DNA of 64,000 nucleotides. Origin: Xanthobacteraceae bacterium (lineage in GTDB: Bacteria > Pseudomonadota > Alphaproteobacteria > Rhizobiales > Xanthobacteraceae). Position numbers and translations under genes: made by a program. This document shows positions 1 to 7,715 of this stretch, in pieces; the stretch's first letter is position 1; each line of letters opens with the position of its first letter. The stretch spans positions 248,001 through 312,000 of the forward strand of contig JAQSWY010000001.1 in NCBI GenBank assembly GCA_029266425.1, written 5' to 3'. The notes under the pieces were generated by a model that did not search any database, was not told the DNA's origin, and saw only the letters and a program-made list of their open reading frames with translations.

Positions 1-2
1 TG

Positions 3-1751
3 GTCGAGGCCGCCGCCCGGCAATGGGGCGTGGCAGTGGAGAGCTGCACCGCCGCCAACGGAACCGTCACTCATGCCGCGAGCGGGCGCACGCTGTCGTA
101 TGGCGCGCTCGCCACGGCTGCAGCGCAGCTTCCGGTGCCGCAATCGCCGGCATTGAAGAAGCCCGGCAGCTTCAAGGTGGTGGGCAAGCCGACGCCGCGC
201 GTCGACACGCCGGCCAAGGTCACCGGCGAAGCGAAGTTCGGCATAGACGCGCGCGTGCCCGGCATGCGCTACGCCTTCGTTTCCGCCTGCCCGGTGTTCG
301 GCGGCACGCTGGCGAGCATCGACGACAGCGCCGCGCTGAAGGTGCCCGGCGTGCAGCAGGTCGTGCGCATCGAGGATGCGCTCGCCGTCGTCGCCAGGAA
401 CAGTTGGGCCGCGCGCACGGGCCTGGCGGCGCTCCGCGTCACCTGGAATGACGGGCCGAACGCCAATCTCGACACGGCCGCGCTCATTGCCGAGCTCGAT
501 GCCGGGCTGGACCGGCAGGGGCTCATCGCCACCAACACCGGCGATACCGCCGCCGCCGAGGCCGGCGCTGCCAGCCGCTACCAGGCGGATTTCCGCCAGC
601 CCATCCTCGCGCACGCCGCGCTGGAGCCGCTGAGCTGCACCGTGCATGTGCGCGACGGCGGCTGCGAGATATGGCTCGGCAGTCAGGTGCTGGGCCGCGC
701 CCAGAAGGCGGCGGCCGATGCGCTCGGCGTGCCGCTCGACAAGGTGGTGGCGCACAATCATCTGCTCGGTGGCGGCTTCGGCCGGCGGCTGGAGACCGAC
801 TATGTCAGCCAGGCGGTGAAGCTGGCGAAGAACGTCGAAGGTCCAGTGAAGATCACCTGGACCCGCGAGGAGGACATGCGGCACGACTATTACCGCTACC
901 TCAACAACAGCCGCGTCACTGTCGGGCTCGACGCCAAGGGTCAGCCGGTGAGCTGGCGCCACCGCGTGGTGGGGCCGAACATCATGTCGCGCTTCCTTCC
1001 CATCTATCAGAAGGACGGCGTCGATCTCGACATCGTCGGCAGTGCTCACGGCCCCTACGACATCCCCAACGTGTTCATCGAATATGTGCGGCAGGAGGCG
1101 CCGAACGGGCTGAACACCGGCAATTGGCGCGGCGTCGGCGCGACGCGCAACGTCTACATCGTCGAGAGCGTGATGGACGAGCTCGCCGCCCGCGCCGGGC
1201 GCGATCCGGTCGAATATCGCCTCGGCCTGATGCAGGGGGCGCCGCGGGTACGTGCCGCGCTCGAGATCGCCGCGCGCATGGCGCAATGGGGCCGGAAGCT
1301 GCCGGAGCGCACCGCCATGGGGGTCGCCACCTTCACTGATTTCGGCAGCTATCTGGCGGTGATCGCCCAGGTGCGGGTGGCGAATTCGGGTCACGTCACG
1401 GTGGAGCACGTGTGGTGCGCGGTCGATACCGGCATCCCGATCAATCCGGACATCATCCGCGCCCAGATCGAAGGCGGCATCGTGTTTGGCCTCACCGCGG
1501 CGCTGCAGGGCAGGATCACGGTGGCGAAGGGGCGGGTGGTGGAGGGCAATTTCGACACCTATCCGGTGATGCGCATGCGCGAATCCCCGCCGATCGAGGT
1601 GCACATCATCGAGAGCGAGGCCGATCCCGGCGGGGTCGGCGAGCCCGGAACCTCCGGCGCCATCGCCGCGGTGGCGAATGCGGTCGCCGCCGCAACCGGC
1701 CGGCGCGCCTTCACGCTGCCGCTCGATCCTAACCAGCTCAGGCAGGCGTGA
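3..1751 (+). CDS. Molybdopterin hydroxylase large subunit (isoquinoline 1-oxidoreductase beta-type), 5' end missing
   Basis: The reading frame is already open at base 3 (VEAAARQWG...), so the gene starts outside the window. The protein is the Mo-cofactor-binding large subunit of a xanthine-oxidase-family hydroxylase of the IorB / aldehyde dehydrogenase type, which hydroxylates a heterocycle or aldehyde and passes electrons on. Visible hallmarks are GGGFGRRLETDYV (about 770-810), a WRGVGATRNVY stretch near 1125-1160, and the C-terminal EPGTSGAIAAVANAV, which carries the conserved glutamate of the Mo active site. The next gene is a c-type cytochrome, the usual third partner of periplasmic IorAB-like enzymes. 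The small [2Fe-2S] subunit should lie upstream, outside the window. The substrate cannot be read from the sequence. Confidence 0.9.
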   Translation, partial: VEAAARQWGVAVESCTAANGTVTHAASGRTLSYGALATAAAQLPVPQSPALKKPGSFKVVGKPTPRVDTPAKVTGEAKFGIDARVPGMRYAFVSACPVFGGTLASIDDSAALKVPGVQQVVRIEDALAVVARNSWAARTGLAALRVTWNDGPNANLDTAALIAELDAGLDRQGLIATNTGDTAAAEAGAASRYQADFRQPILAHAALEPLSCTVHVRDGGCEIWLGSQVLGRAQKAAADALGVPLDKVVAHNHLLGGGFGRRLETDYVSQAVKLAKNVEGPVKITWTREEDMRHDYYRYLNNSRVTVGLDAKGQPVSWRHRVVGPNIMSRFLPIYQKDGVDLDIVGSAHGPYDIPNVFIEYVRQEAPNGLNTGNWRGVGATRNVYIVESVMDELAARAGRDPVEYRLGLMQGAPRVRAALEIAARMAQWGRKLPERTAMGVATFTDFGSYLAVIAQVRVANSGHVTVEHVWCAVDTGIPINPDIIRAQIEGGIVFGLTAALQGRITVAKGRVVEGNFDTYPVMRMRESPPIEVHIIESEADPGGVGEPGTSGAIAAVANAVAAATGRRAFTLPLDPNQLRQA

Positions 1752-1762
1752 GAGGCGAAGCC

Positions 1763-2425
1763 ATGGAACATCTTCCGATCTCACGTCCCGGTGTCGCTCG
1801 GCTGGCCTGCGCCGCGCTCCTCGTCGGCGGGCTCGCCGCCGGGCTGATGGGGGCCTTTGCCGGCGCCGGCGTCTCGGCCGAGACCGCGACGCTGAAGCCG
1901 GTCTCGGCCTTTGCCGGCATCGCGGACCAGAGCGCCCGCTCGGCCGCCCTGTTCCAGGAGGCGGCGAAGGTGATCGAGAGCCCGCGCTGCATGAACTGCC
2001 ATCCGGCCAACCGCGTGCCGACGCAGGGCGAGAGCCGCCGCGAGCACATCCCCTTCATCGATGCGACGATGGAGGGCCACGGCCCGAAGGGGCTCACCTG
2101 CCACACCTGCCACCAGGCGCAGAATGTGAGCACCTATAGCGACGGCATCGGCTCCGTCCCCGGCAACGGGCATTGGGGCCTGGCGCCGGCCTCTATGGCC
2201 TGGCAGGACAAGACCACCGGCGGCATTTGCCGGCAGCTCAAGGACCTGTCGCGCAATGGCGGGCGCAGCCTCGCCAAGATCCACGAGCACATGATGAACG
2301 ACCCGCTGGTCGGCTGGGCCTGGGAGCCCGGCGAGGGCCGCCCGCCGGCGCCCGGCACGCAAGCGCAGTTCGGCGAACTGATCCAGGCCTGGATCGACAA
2401 CGGTGCGGCCTGTCCGCCGGAGTGA
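1763..2425 (+). CDS. Periplasmic diheme c-type cytochrome, electron acceptor of the upstream Mo hydroxylase
   Basis: The protein of about 220 residues has an N-terminal membrane segment or signal (LACAALLVGGLAAGLMGAF) and two CxxCH heme sites, CMNCH and CHTCH, about 37 residues apart. This indicates an exported cytochrome that takes electrons from the molybdenum hydroxylase. I chose the ATG at 1763 because GAGAGGCGAAG precedes it. A GTG at 1748 overlapping the upstream stop (GTGA) is the alternative and would indicate translational coupling. The C-terminal half (MNDPLVGWAWEPG...) has no further heme motif. The family is usually annotated as an isoquinoline 1-oxidoreductase cytochrome subunit. 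Confidence 0.85.
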   Translation: MEHLPISRPGVARLACAALLVGGLAAGLMGAFAGAGVSAETATLKPVSAFAGIADQSARSAALFQEAAKVIESPRCMNCHPANRVPTQGESRREHIPFIDATMEGHGPKGLTCHTCHQAQNVSTYSDGIGSVPGNGHWGLAPASMAWQDKTTGGICRQLKDLSRNGGRSLAKIHEHMMNDPLVGWAWEPGEGRPPAPGTQAQFGELIQAWIDNGAACPPE

Positions 2426-2427
2426 GG

Positions 2428-2515
2428 CGTCATGGCCGGCCTTGTGCCGGCCATCTCGACCTCTGATGTACACTCAGGAATCGAGATCCCCGGCACAAGG
2501 CCGGGGATGACGTCG
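2428..2515. repeat. Inverted repeat of the GTCATCCCCGG family between convergent genes
   Basis: The left arm reads GTCATGGCCGGCCTTGTGCC and the right arm GGCACAAGGCCGGGGATGAC, so the whole element can fold back on itself with an unpaired middle. It fills the gap between the cytochrome and the convergent AraC gene and could act as a bidirectional terminator. A second copy of the same family is at 5234-5318. Confidence 0.75.
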
Positions 2516-2534
2516 TTCTATTTGATTGTTGGCC

Positions 2535-3479
2535 TCACAACCGCCGCCGATACTCCCGCGGCGTCATCCCGACGATCTTCCGGAAGCTCGCGGCGAAGGC
2601 CGACGGCGTCGCATAACCGACTGCCAGCGCGATATCGCTGATGTGCACCTCGGGGTCCCCGAGCAGGCGCTTCGCACGCTCCATGCGCTGCTCGGTCAGC
2701 CAGAGGTGCGGCGTGCGCCCGGTGGCGAGGCGGAACGCGGTGCAGAAATGGAAGCGGCTCAGCCCCACCAGCGCGGCGAGTTCCTCCAGCCCGATCGCGC
2801 GGTCCAGATGCTCGCGCATGAAGCCGGTCACCCGCTTCACTTGCCATTCGGCGAGGCCACGCCGCGCCGCAGGCGCGCGCATGGCGAAGGCGCCATGGCG
2901 CCGCAGCAGCTGAGTGCACAAAAGCTCGACCGCCTGGTCGATCAGCAGCCGCGCGGACGGATCACCGAGCACGTCCTCGTCGCTGAGGATCTCCAGAATG
3001 CGCGCGGCCACCGGGTCCTCGAAGCCGAGACGATCCAGCATTTCGACCCGCGCCCCGCTGCCCATCAGCTCGGCGCAGGCCTGCAGGCGTTCATTGGTGA
3101 GATAGACGTGGGAGACCTCGATGGGCCCGGCGAGCGACCATTGCCCGTCATGGCCCTCGGCCACCACCGTCACCGTGCCAGGGCGCAGCCGGTCCTGGAG
3201 CTGCCGCCCCTCCAGCGACCAGGAACAGGCTTGCTCGCGGCCGTGATAGGTGGCGATGAGATGCCCGGCCATGCCCGGCGCATAGCCGTCGAATCCCGCG
3301 CGGGTCCAGCGCCGCGTCAGCTGCGTGCCGCAGGCGAGCGTGGTCAGCGGGAGCGGCAGCCGCATCGCCAGGAGCCGCGCCATGGCGTGCGAGGCGTTGC
3401 GCTCCGCTTGATCGGTAGCGACGGGGCTCCCGGCAGCGGTCCTGCTTCGGCCGCCGGATGGCTGCTGCGCCCGGATCAT
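2535..3479 (-). CDS. AraC-family transcriptional regulator
   Basis: The protein has 314 residues if it starts at the ATG at 3479 (MIRAQQPSG...). The C-terminal 100 residues form the double helix-turn-helix of AraC/XylS regulators, with LEELAALVGLSRFHFCTAFR as the first unit and ISDIALAVGYATPSAFAASF as the second, ending in MTPREYRR. The N-terminal half is an effector-type domain with no signature I recognise. A start at MARLL (near 3382) is possible and would shorten the protein by about 30 residues. The gene converges on the Mo-hydroxylase/cytochrome pair, but nothing in the sequence shows that it regulates them. Confidence 0.85.
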   Translation of the reverse strand: MIRAQQPSGGRSRTAAGSPVATDQAERNASHAMARLLAMRLPLPLTTLACGTQLTRRWTRAGFDGYAPGMAGHLIATYHGREQACSWSLEGRQLQDRLRPGTVTVVAEGHDGQWSLAGPIEVSHVYLTNERLQACAELMGSGARVEMLDRLGFEDPVAARILEILSDEDVLGDPSARLLIDQAVELLCTQLLRRHGAFAMRAPAARRGLAEWQVKRVTGFMREHLDRAIGLEELAALVGLSRFHFCTAFRLATGRTPHLWLTEQRMERAKRLLGDPEVHISDIALAVGYATPSAFAASFRKIVGMTPREYRRRL

Positions 3480-3595
3480 GTTCGATCGCACCAGCCTGCC
3501 CCTTCCCCCTGCGGCGCGTCGGTTGCCGTAACGTGCACCGCGCGAGGGGGTGAAGGCAAGAAGGCCTCCAGACGACGCCACCCTACGGGAGCTCT

Positions 3596-3620
3596 TCCCC
3601 TCCCTCTTGCGGGAGAGGGG
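3596..3620. repeat. Short GC hairpin repeat (CCCTCTTGCGGGAGAGGG type)
   Basis: The core CCCTCTTGCGGGAGAGGG forms a short hairpin just 3' of the ABM-domain gene and upstream of the AraC gene. Similar hairpins are common in GC-rich proteobacterial intergenic DNA. Here it may serve as a terminator for the leftward gene or simply be a dispersed repeat. Confidence 0.45.
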
Positions 3621-3625
3621 GCGGT

Positions 3626-4300
3626 TCATCCGCCCCGCTTCACCTCCGGGTAATATTGCGGAGCCTCGCGGCGGTCGAACATGCCGTAGTCGCGCACGAT
3701 GCGGACGCGGCGCAGCCGGCCGCCCTCCGGCAGCGCCACCAGGGCGTCGAAGGTCTCGGCGGCGGCACGGTCGCTCCAGCTCATCAGCAGCACGATGTCG
3801 CCGGGCGTCAGCACCGCCTCGAACACGTCCCACTCCACCAGCCCGGGCGCGTCCGGCACCAGTCCCAGCCAGCGCGCCACGGTGTCGGGCCCGGCCTCCC
3901 GCACCCATTCGGGCGGGCGGTGGGCGTCGATCAGGCTCACCGCGGTGGCCTCGCCCGCCTCGGTCTCGTCGAGCCGCTGTTCGGTCAGCGCATGGCCCGC
4001 AGGCGGGCGGGTGTCCTGCGTCAATTGGCCGACGCGCAGATGATAGTCCTCGAACACCTCGGAGCGGCCCTTCTCCTGTGCCCCGTGGTGCCGCGCCTGC
4101 GTGCGCCAGCGCACCAGCGCCTTCTCGTCGCGCCAGCTGGAGAGCGAGAGGATCCAGCGCTCGCGCGTCAGGCTGCGATAACGCACATTGTCGAAGAAGC
4201 CGTCGATCCGCTCGATCTCCGGCTTCAGCATGCGGGCATGGCCGAGATAGGCATCCCACTGGTCCGACTTCGGAAGGACCTCGAACAGCACGGCAAACAT
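3626..4300 (-). CDS. Antibiotic biosynthesis monooxygenase (ABM)-domain protein
   Basis: The 224-residue protein begins MFAVLFEVLPKSDQWDAYL and continues with ILSLSSWRDEKALVRWRTQ, the ferredoxin-like barrel pattern of small ABM/heme-monooxygenase-type proteins. A second, related half (FEAVLTPGDIVLLMSWSDRA) suggests two tandem dimeric alpha-beta barrel units in one chain. Members are often small-molecule monooxygenases or of unknown role. No signal peptide is visible. It is followed 3' on the same strand by the AraC regulator. Confidence 0.7.
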   Translation of the reverse strand: MFAVLFEVLPKSDQWDAYLGHARMLKPEIERIDGFFDNVRYRSLTRERWILSLSSWRDEKALVRWRTQARHHGAQEKGRSEVFEDYHLRVGQLTQDTRPPAGHALTEQRLDETEAGEATAVSLIDAHRPPEWVREAGPDTVARWLGLVPDAPGLVEWDVFEAVLTPGDIVLLMSWSDRAAAETFDALVALPEGGRLRRVRIVRDYGMFDRREAPQYYPEVKRGG

Positions 4301-4342
4301 GGCTCGCTCCCTTTGCGTGCTTCCGCAAGGCCCGCCCGCGGG

Positions 4343-4834
4343 TCAGCGTGCAGACGCGCCGCGCTCCATCCTCAGCAGATGTTGCTTCGCCGCAAGCCCG
4401 CCGGCAAATCCGGTCAGCGAGCCGTCGGATCCGACCAGGCGGTGACAGGGCGCGATGATGGAGATCGGGTTCCGTCCGTTCGCCGCCCCGACCGCTCGGG
4501 AGGCGTTCGGCTTTCCGATCTGCCGGGCGATCTCGCCATAGGAGCGGGTCTCGCCGAACGGGATGGCGAGCAGCGCCTGCCAGACGGTTATCTGAAACGC
4601 GGTGCCGTGGAAGTCGAGTGGCAGGGTGAAGCTTTGGCGCTCGCCGGCGAAATAGGCGCCGAGTTGGCGCTCGGTCTCGATCAGGATCGGATGATCCTGG
4701 TCCTCGACGAGCGGCCCGAGCGGCACCCGGCGCGGATCATGGTCCGGCCAAAGCACCGCGATCAGCCCGCGCTCCCCTGCAACGAGCCTCAAGCGGCCGA
4801 CGGGTGTGTCGGTCATCCTCATGGAGTAACTCAT
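4343..4834 (-). CDS. ogt: Methylated-DNA--protein-cysteine methyltransferase (Ogt-type)
   Basis: This suicide repair protein transfers alkyl groups from O6-alkylguanine or O4-alkylthymine to its own cysteine. The active-site motif is IAPCHRLVGSDGSLTGFAGG (cysteine in PCHR), and the N-terminal domain begins MSYSMRMTDTPVGRLRLVAG. The ATG at 4834 gives 163 residues, normal for single-domain Ogt. The longer open frame upstream (to 5020) is not homologous and overlaps the divergent gene. It lies within 2.5 kb of ada and of a 2OG-Fe(II) oxygenase, forming an alkylation-repair neighbourhood. Confidence 0.93.
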   Translation of the reverse strand: MSYSMRMTDTPVGRLRLVAGERGLIAVLWPDHDPRRVPLGPLVEDQDHPILIETERQLGAYFAGERQSFTLPLDFHGTAFQITVWQALLAIPFGETRSYGEIARQIGKPNASRAVGAANGRNPISIIAPCHRLVGSDGSLTGFAGGLAAKQHLLRMERGASAR

Positions 4835-4970
4835 GGAGGTCGCTCCTTCAGCCCTCAATGCGCTCGCGGTGAAATCCGATTGCACGGCAAGAAGCGGAGT
4901 GCCACCCGCGATCACCGTTTCCACAGTCCGACACAATCCATGGATTCGCAGACGCCGAGGAGAGGTGCCG

Positions 4971-5201
4971 ATGACGGGATCGCGGATCGTGCTGGCCTTG
5001 CTGATCACCGGCCTCGTCATGCCGGCGCACGCTCAGGAGACGCTGAAGGAGCGGCTCGGCAGCAAGGCCAGCGACGAGCAGCGGGCGGACAATTGCAAGG
5101 TGCCGCCGGAGCGGCGCGGCCCGAAGCCGAGGCCGACCGGCTGCGCCGCCGCACCGTCCGACCCTGGCGCGAACCCGCGCCCGGAAATTCGCCCGAAATA
5201 G
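4971..5201 (+). CDS. Small secreted hypothetical protein
   Basis: The 76-residue protein starts at an ATG preceded by GAGGAGAGGTG. It has a clear Sec signal (RIVLALLITGLVMPAHAQ) cleaved near AHA-QE, followed by a short Pro/Arg-rich mature part with two cysteines (NCKVPP and TGCAAAP). I do not recognise a family. It is divergent from ogt. Confidence 0.65.
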   Translation: MTGSRIVLALLITGLVMPAHAQETLKERLGSKASDEQRADNCKVPPERRGPKPRPTGCAAAPSDPGANPRPEIRPK

Positions 5202-5233
5202 CCACGTCATCCTGAGAGCCTGGCTCGTAGACG

Positions 5234-5318
5234 CCGTCATCCCCGGGCTTGTCCCGGGGACCCACGTCCGTGACGAGCGGACAACCGCGGATGGCCGGGA
5301 CAAGCCCGGCCATGACGG
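5234..5318. repeat. Inverted repeat of the GTCATCCCCGG family
   Basis: The arms GTCATCCCCGGGCTTGTCCC and GGGACAAGCCCGGCCATGAC flank a central segment. It is the same family as 2428-2515 and lies between the small secreted protein and the convergent oxygenase gene. Confidence 0.75.
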
Positions 5319-5367
5319 CGGAGATGGCCGGTTCTCACTCTCACCCGCCGAATTGCGGGCCAGACCC

Positions 5368-6102
5368 TCACGTCGCATCGTGGAAGATGATGCCGAGCGT
5401 GTGCCGCATCCCGCTGCGCACCCGGCTGACGCCGTGCCGCAGGTTCACCCGGTAAGAGCCCTTCGATCCCTGCACCGGCCGGTTATGCACTGCGAAGGCG
5501 ACCGCGTCGCCCTGGGTGAGCGGCACCACTTCGGCGCGGCTCTGCATGCGCGGGCGCTGCTCGGTCAGCACGAACTCGCCGCCGGTGAAATCGCGCCCCG
5601 GCTCGGAGAGCAGGATCGCCACCTGGATCGGGAAGGCGAGCTCGCCATAGAGGTCCTGGTGCAGGCAATTGAAGTCGCCCGGCACATATTGCAGCAGCAG
5701 CGGCGTCGGCCGCGACTGTCCGGCATCGTGGCACTGCTTCAGGAACGCGGTGTGCGTTGCCGGATAGCGCTCGTCGACGCCCATGCGCTCGTTCCACTGG
5801 TTGGCGACGAGCGCGAGGCGCGGATAGAGCGCGGTGCGCAGGCCAGCGACGAGCCCGGGCAGCGGATAGCTGAAGTAGCGATATTCGCCCTTGCCGAAAC
5901 CATGGCGCGCCATGTGGACATGGCTGCGGAAATGGCTCTCCTGCGGATAGAGCGCCGCGATCTGCCGGCATTCCTCCGGCGCGAGCAGCTTCTCCATGAC
6001 CGCGCAGCCATAGTTGTTCAGCTCTTCGGCGAGCTGCGGCCAGGCATGGTGGGCAATGCGCGCCTCGGCGTCGGCCGGGGCGATCGGTGCGATGATGTTC
6101 AT
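5368..6102 (-). CDS. 2OG-Fe(II) oxygenase (prolyl-4-hydroxylase-like)
   Basis: The 244-residue cytosolic protein has the facial triad of Fe(II)/2-oxoglutarate dioxygenases: HQD in FNCLHQDLYGE, and a distal histidine in NLRHGVSRV with the nearby arginine that binds 2-oxoglutarate. The ATG at 6102 (MNIIAPIAPADAEAR) was chosen because homology starts there; the longer frame to 6180 runs into the shared upstream repeat. The gene follows ada on the same strand after an 84-bp gap. The 27-bp element upstream of ada recurs in that gap, so the gene probably belongs to the adaptive response to alkylation. Its substrate is unknown. Confidence 0.8.
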   Translation of the reverse strand: MNIIAPIAPADAEARIAHHAWPQLAEELNNYGCAVMEKLLAPEECRQIAALYPQESHFRSHVHMARHGFGKGEYRYFSYPLPGLVAGLRTALYPRLALVANQWNERMGVDERYPATHTAFLKQCHDAGQSRPTPLLLQYVPGDFNCLHQDLYGELAFPIQVAILLSEPGRDFTGGEFVLTEQRPRMQSRAEVVPLTQGDAVAFAVHNRPVQGSKGSYRVNLRHGVSRVRSGMRHTLGIIFHDAT

Positions 6103-6156
6103 GAGCGTGGCTCCGGTCTTGATCGGGACGTCGAGGCTAGGGCCGCGAGCCGCCGG

Positions 6157-6183
6157 ACGAACTCCGGTCCTTGCCTTCAAATC
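6157..6183 (-). promoter_or_regulatory. Candidate Ada operator upstream of the oxygenase gene
   Basis: On the minus strand it reads TTGAAGGCAAGGACCGG followed by AGTTCGT. It differs by one base from the element at 7337-7363 and lies 55 bp upstream of the oxygenase ATG. The AAGGCAAG core resembles the A-rich AAAGC core of enterobacterial Ada boxes. Function is inferred from position and duplication only. Confidence 0.5.
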
Positions 6184-6186
6184 CGC

Positions 6187-7296
6187 TCAGCGCTCTTCTT
6201 GCGCCTCACGCTCCAGCAAGGCGCGCTTGCGCTCGACGCCCCAGGCATAGCCGGAGAGCGCGCCGTCGGTGCGCACCACCCGGTGGCAGGGGATCGCCAC
6301 CGCGAGATGGTTCGCCGCGCAGGCGCCGGCGACGGCCCGTACCGCCTTGGGCTCGCCGATGCGCCGGGCGATCTCGGCATAGGACGCGGTGTGCCCGACC
6401 GGGATCTGCTGCAACGCCTGCCACACCCGCTGCTGGAAGGCCGTGCCGCGCACATCGAGGGGCAGATCGAGGCCCAGCGCCGGGTTCTCCACAAGGCCCA
6501 CCACGTGCGCGACCAGCGCCTCATAATCCGGATCGGCGCCGATCAGCCGCGCCTTCGGAAAGCGGTCCTGAAGCTCGCGCACCAGCGCCTGCGGATCGGC
6601 GCCGAGCAGGATCGCCGCGACGCCCTTGGCGCTCGAGGCGACGAGGATGGCGCCGAGCGAGGTATCGCCGATGGCGAAGCGGACCTCCTCGTCCGTGCCG
6701 CCGGCTCGGTAGCGGCTCGGCGTCATGCCGAGCAGGTCGGTCGACTTCTCGTAGAACCGCCCGCTCGAATTGAAGCCGGCCCCATACATCGCGCCGGTCA
6801 CGCTGTCGCCGGCGGCGAGACCCTCGCGGACCCTGGCGGCGCGGTGGGCGCTCGCATAGGCCTTCGGCGTCAGCCCGGTGGCGGCCTTGAAGATGCGGTG
6901 GAAATAGCCGGTGCTGCGCCCGGCCGCCGCGGCGAGATCGGCGAGGGACGGCTCGTCCTCGCTCTCCTCGATCCGCCGGCAGGCCTGTGCGACGATGGCG
7001 GCGTTCTCCGCCTCGATCGAGGGGCCGTCCGGACGGCAGCGCTTGCACGGCCGGAACCCTGTCGCCTTCGCCGCATCCAGCGTGTCGTGGATCTGGACAT
7101 TCTTGGGATTGGCGCCGCGCGAGGGGCAGGACGGCCGGCAATAGACGCCGCTGGTGGCGACGGAATACCAGAACTCGCCGTCGGCGCTCCGGTCGCGCGC
7201 CACGATCCGCGCCCAGCGCGGATCTTCTGTGGTGGTGGGCTGCGGCCCCATCCGGGGCCTGGACTGAAGGGCTGCGCTCGTCATGTTCGGCCTCAT
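6187..7296 (-). CDS. ada: Ada: bifunctional alkylation-response activator and methyltransferase
   Basis: The 369-residue protein carries all Ada domains in order. The N-terminal zinc/phosphotriester domain has CRPSCPSR and CKRC, supplying four cysteines. Next is an AraC-like helix-turn-helix (LADLAAAAGRSTGYFHRIFK), and then the O6-methylguanine methyltransferase domain ending in AIPCHRVVRTDGALSGYAWG. Methyl transfer to the N-terminal cysteine is known to turn Ada into an activator. The start is at 7296 or 7284; GAGG six bases before the latter favours MTSAAL. A copy of a 27-bp element lies about 40 bp upstream and a second follows the stop codon, in front of the next gene. Confidence 0.94.
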   Translation of the reverse strand: MRPNMTSAALQSRPRMGPQPTTTEDPRWARIVARDRSADGEFWYSVATSGVYCRPSCPSRGANPKNVQIHDTLDAAKATGFRPCKRCRPDGPSIEAENAAIVAQACRRIEESEDEPSLADLAAAAGRSTGYFHRIFKAATGLTPKAYASAHRAARVREGLAAGDSVTGAMYGAGFNSSGRFYEKSTDLLGMTPSRYRAGGTDEEVRFAIGDTSLGAILVASSAKGVAAILLGADPQALVRELQDRFPKARLIGADPDYEALVAHVVGLVENPALGLDLPLDVRGTAFQQRVWQALQQIPVGHTASYAEIARRIGEPKAVRAVAGACAANHLAVAIPCHRVVRTDGALSGYAWGVERKRALLEREAQEER

Positions 7297-7336
7297 TTCC
7301 TTGATATAGGCCGATCATGCCGCCGTCGCCCGTGGC

Positions 7337-7363
7337 ACGAACTCCGGTCCTTGCTTTCAAATC
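7337..7363 (-). promoter_or_regulatory. Candidate Ada operator upstream of ada
   Basis: On the minus strand it reads TTGAAAGCAAGGACCGG followed by AGTTCGT, a near-identical copy of 6157-6183. It is 40 bp upstream of the 7296 start. It also contains the stop codon of the preceding VapB-like gene, which fits a join between that gene and the ada unit. Confidence 0.5.
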
Positions 7364-7587
7364 GGAATGGGGCGGCGAAAGGATGCCGGGTCAGTCCGCA
7401 TCGGGCAAGCCCGCCGCACGGGCTCAAGGCCCGGCTCAGAACCGCCGAGTTCCGCCAGCCTGCGGGTGCTCTTGCATTCGATCAAAGCCTTGAGCGCCTC
7501 TCGCAAGAGAGGTGCCCGCCTCTTCAATCCGCTCAGTGCTTCAGCGCGGGCCAGCAATGCATCGTCGAGCGTGACTGTCGTCCTCAT
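7357..7587 (-). CDS. Orphan VapB-family antitoxin, probably altered at its C-terminus
   Basis: The 76-residue protein begins MRTTVTLDDALLARAEALSG and contains LLREALKALIE and RLAELGGSEPGLEP, the typical ribbon-helix-helix VapB antitoxin of VapBC systems. Normally a PIN-domain vapC begins within a few bases. Here the last 20 residues are unusual, the stop lies inside the ada upstream element, and the next gene is ada. No PIN domain is visible, so the toxin has been lost and the C-terminus is probably read through the junction. Confidence 0.7.
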   Translation of the reverse strand: MRTTVTLDDALLARAEALSGLKRRAPLLREALKALIECKSTRRLAELGGSEPGLEPVRRACPMRTDPASFRRPIPI

Positions 7588-7715
7588 GACGCCACCTTCT
7601 TGAACGCATCGGATATCGCATCAAATGATGCTCGAACCTACCCGATATCTTCAACCATTTGACGCCCCGGCGCGCGCCCTCTAACGCTGCGCGCTTCCCG
7701 ATCCGGAAGGCACCC

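Noticed and set aside
5353-7662. A 769-codon plus-strand open frame
   Set aside because: It lies antisense to the 2OG oxygenase, ada and vapB genes. It is a by-product of the high-GC third-codon bias of the real genes.
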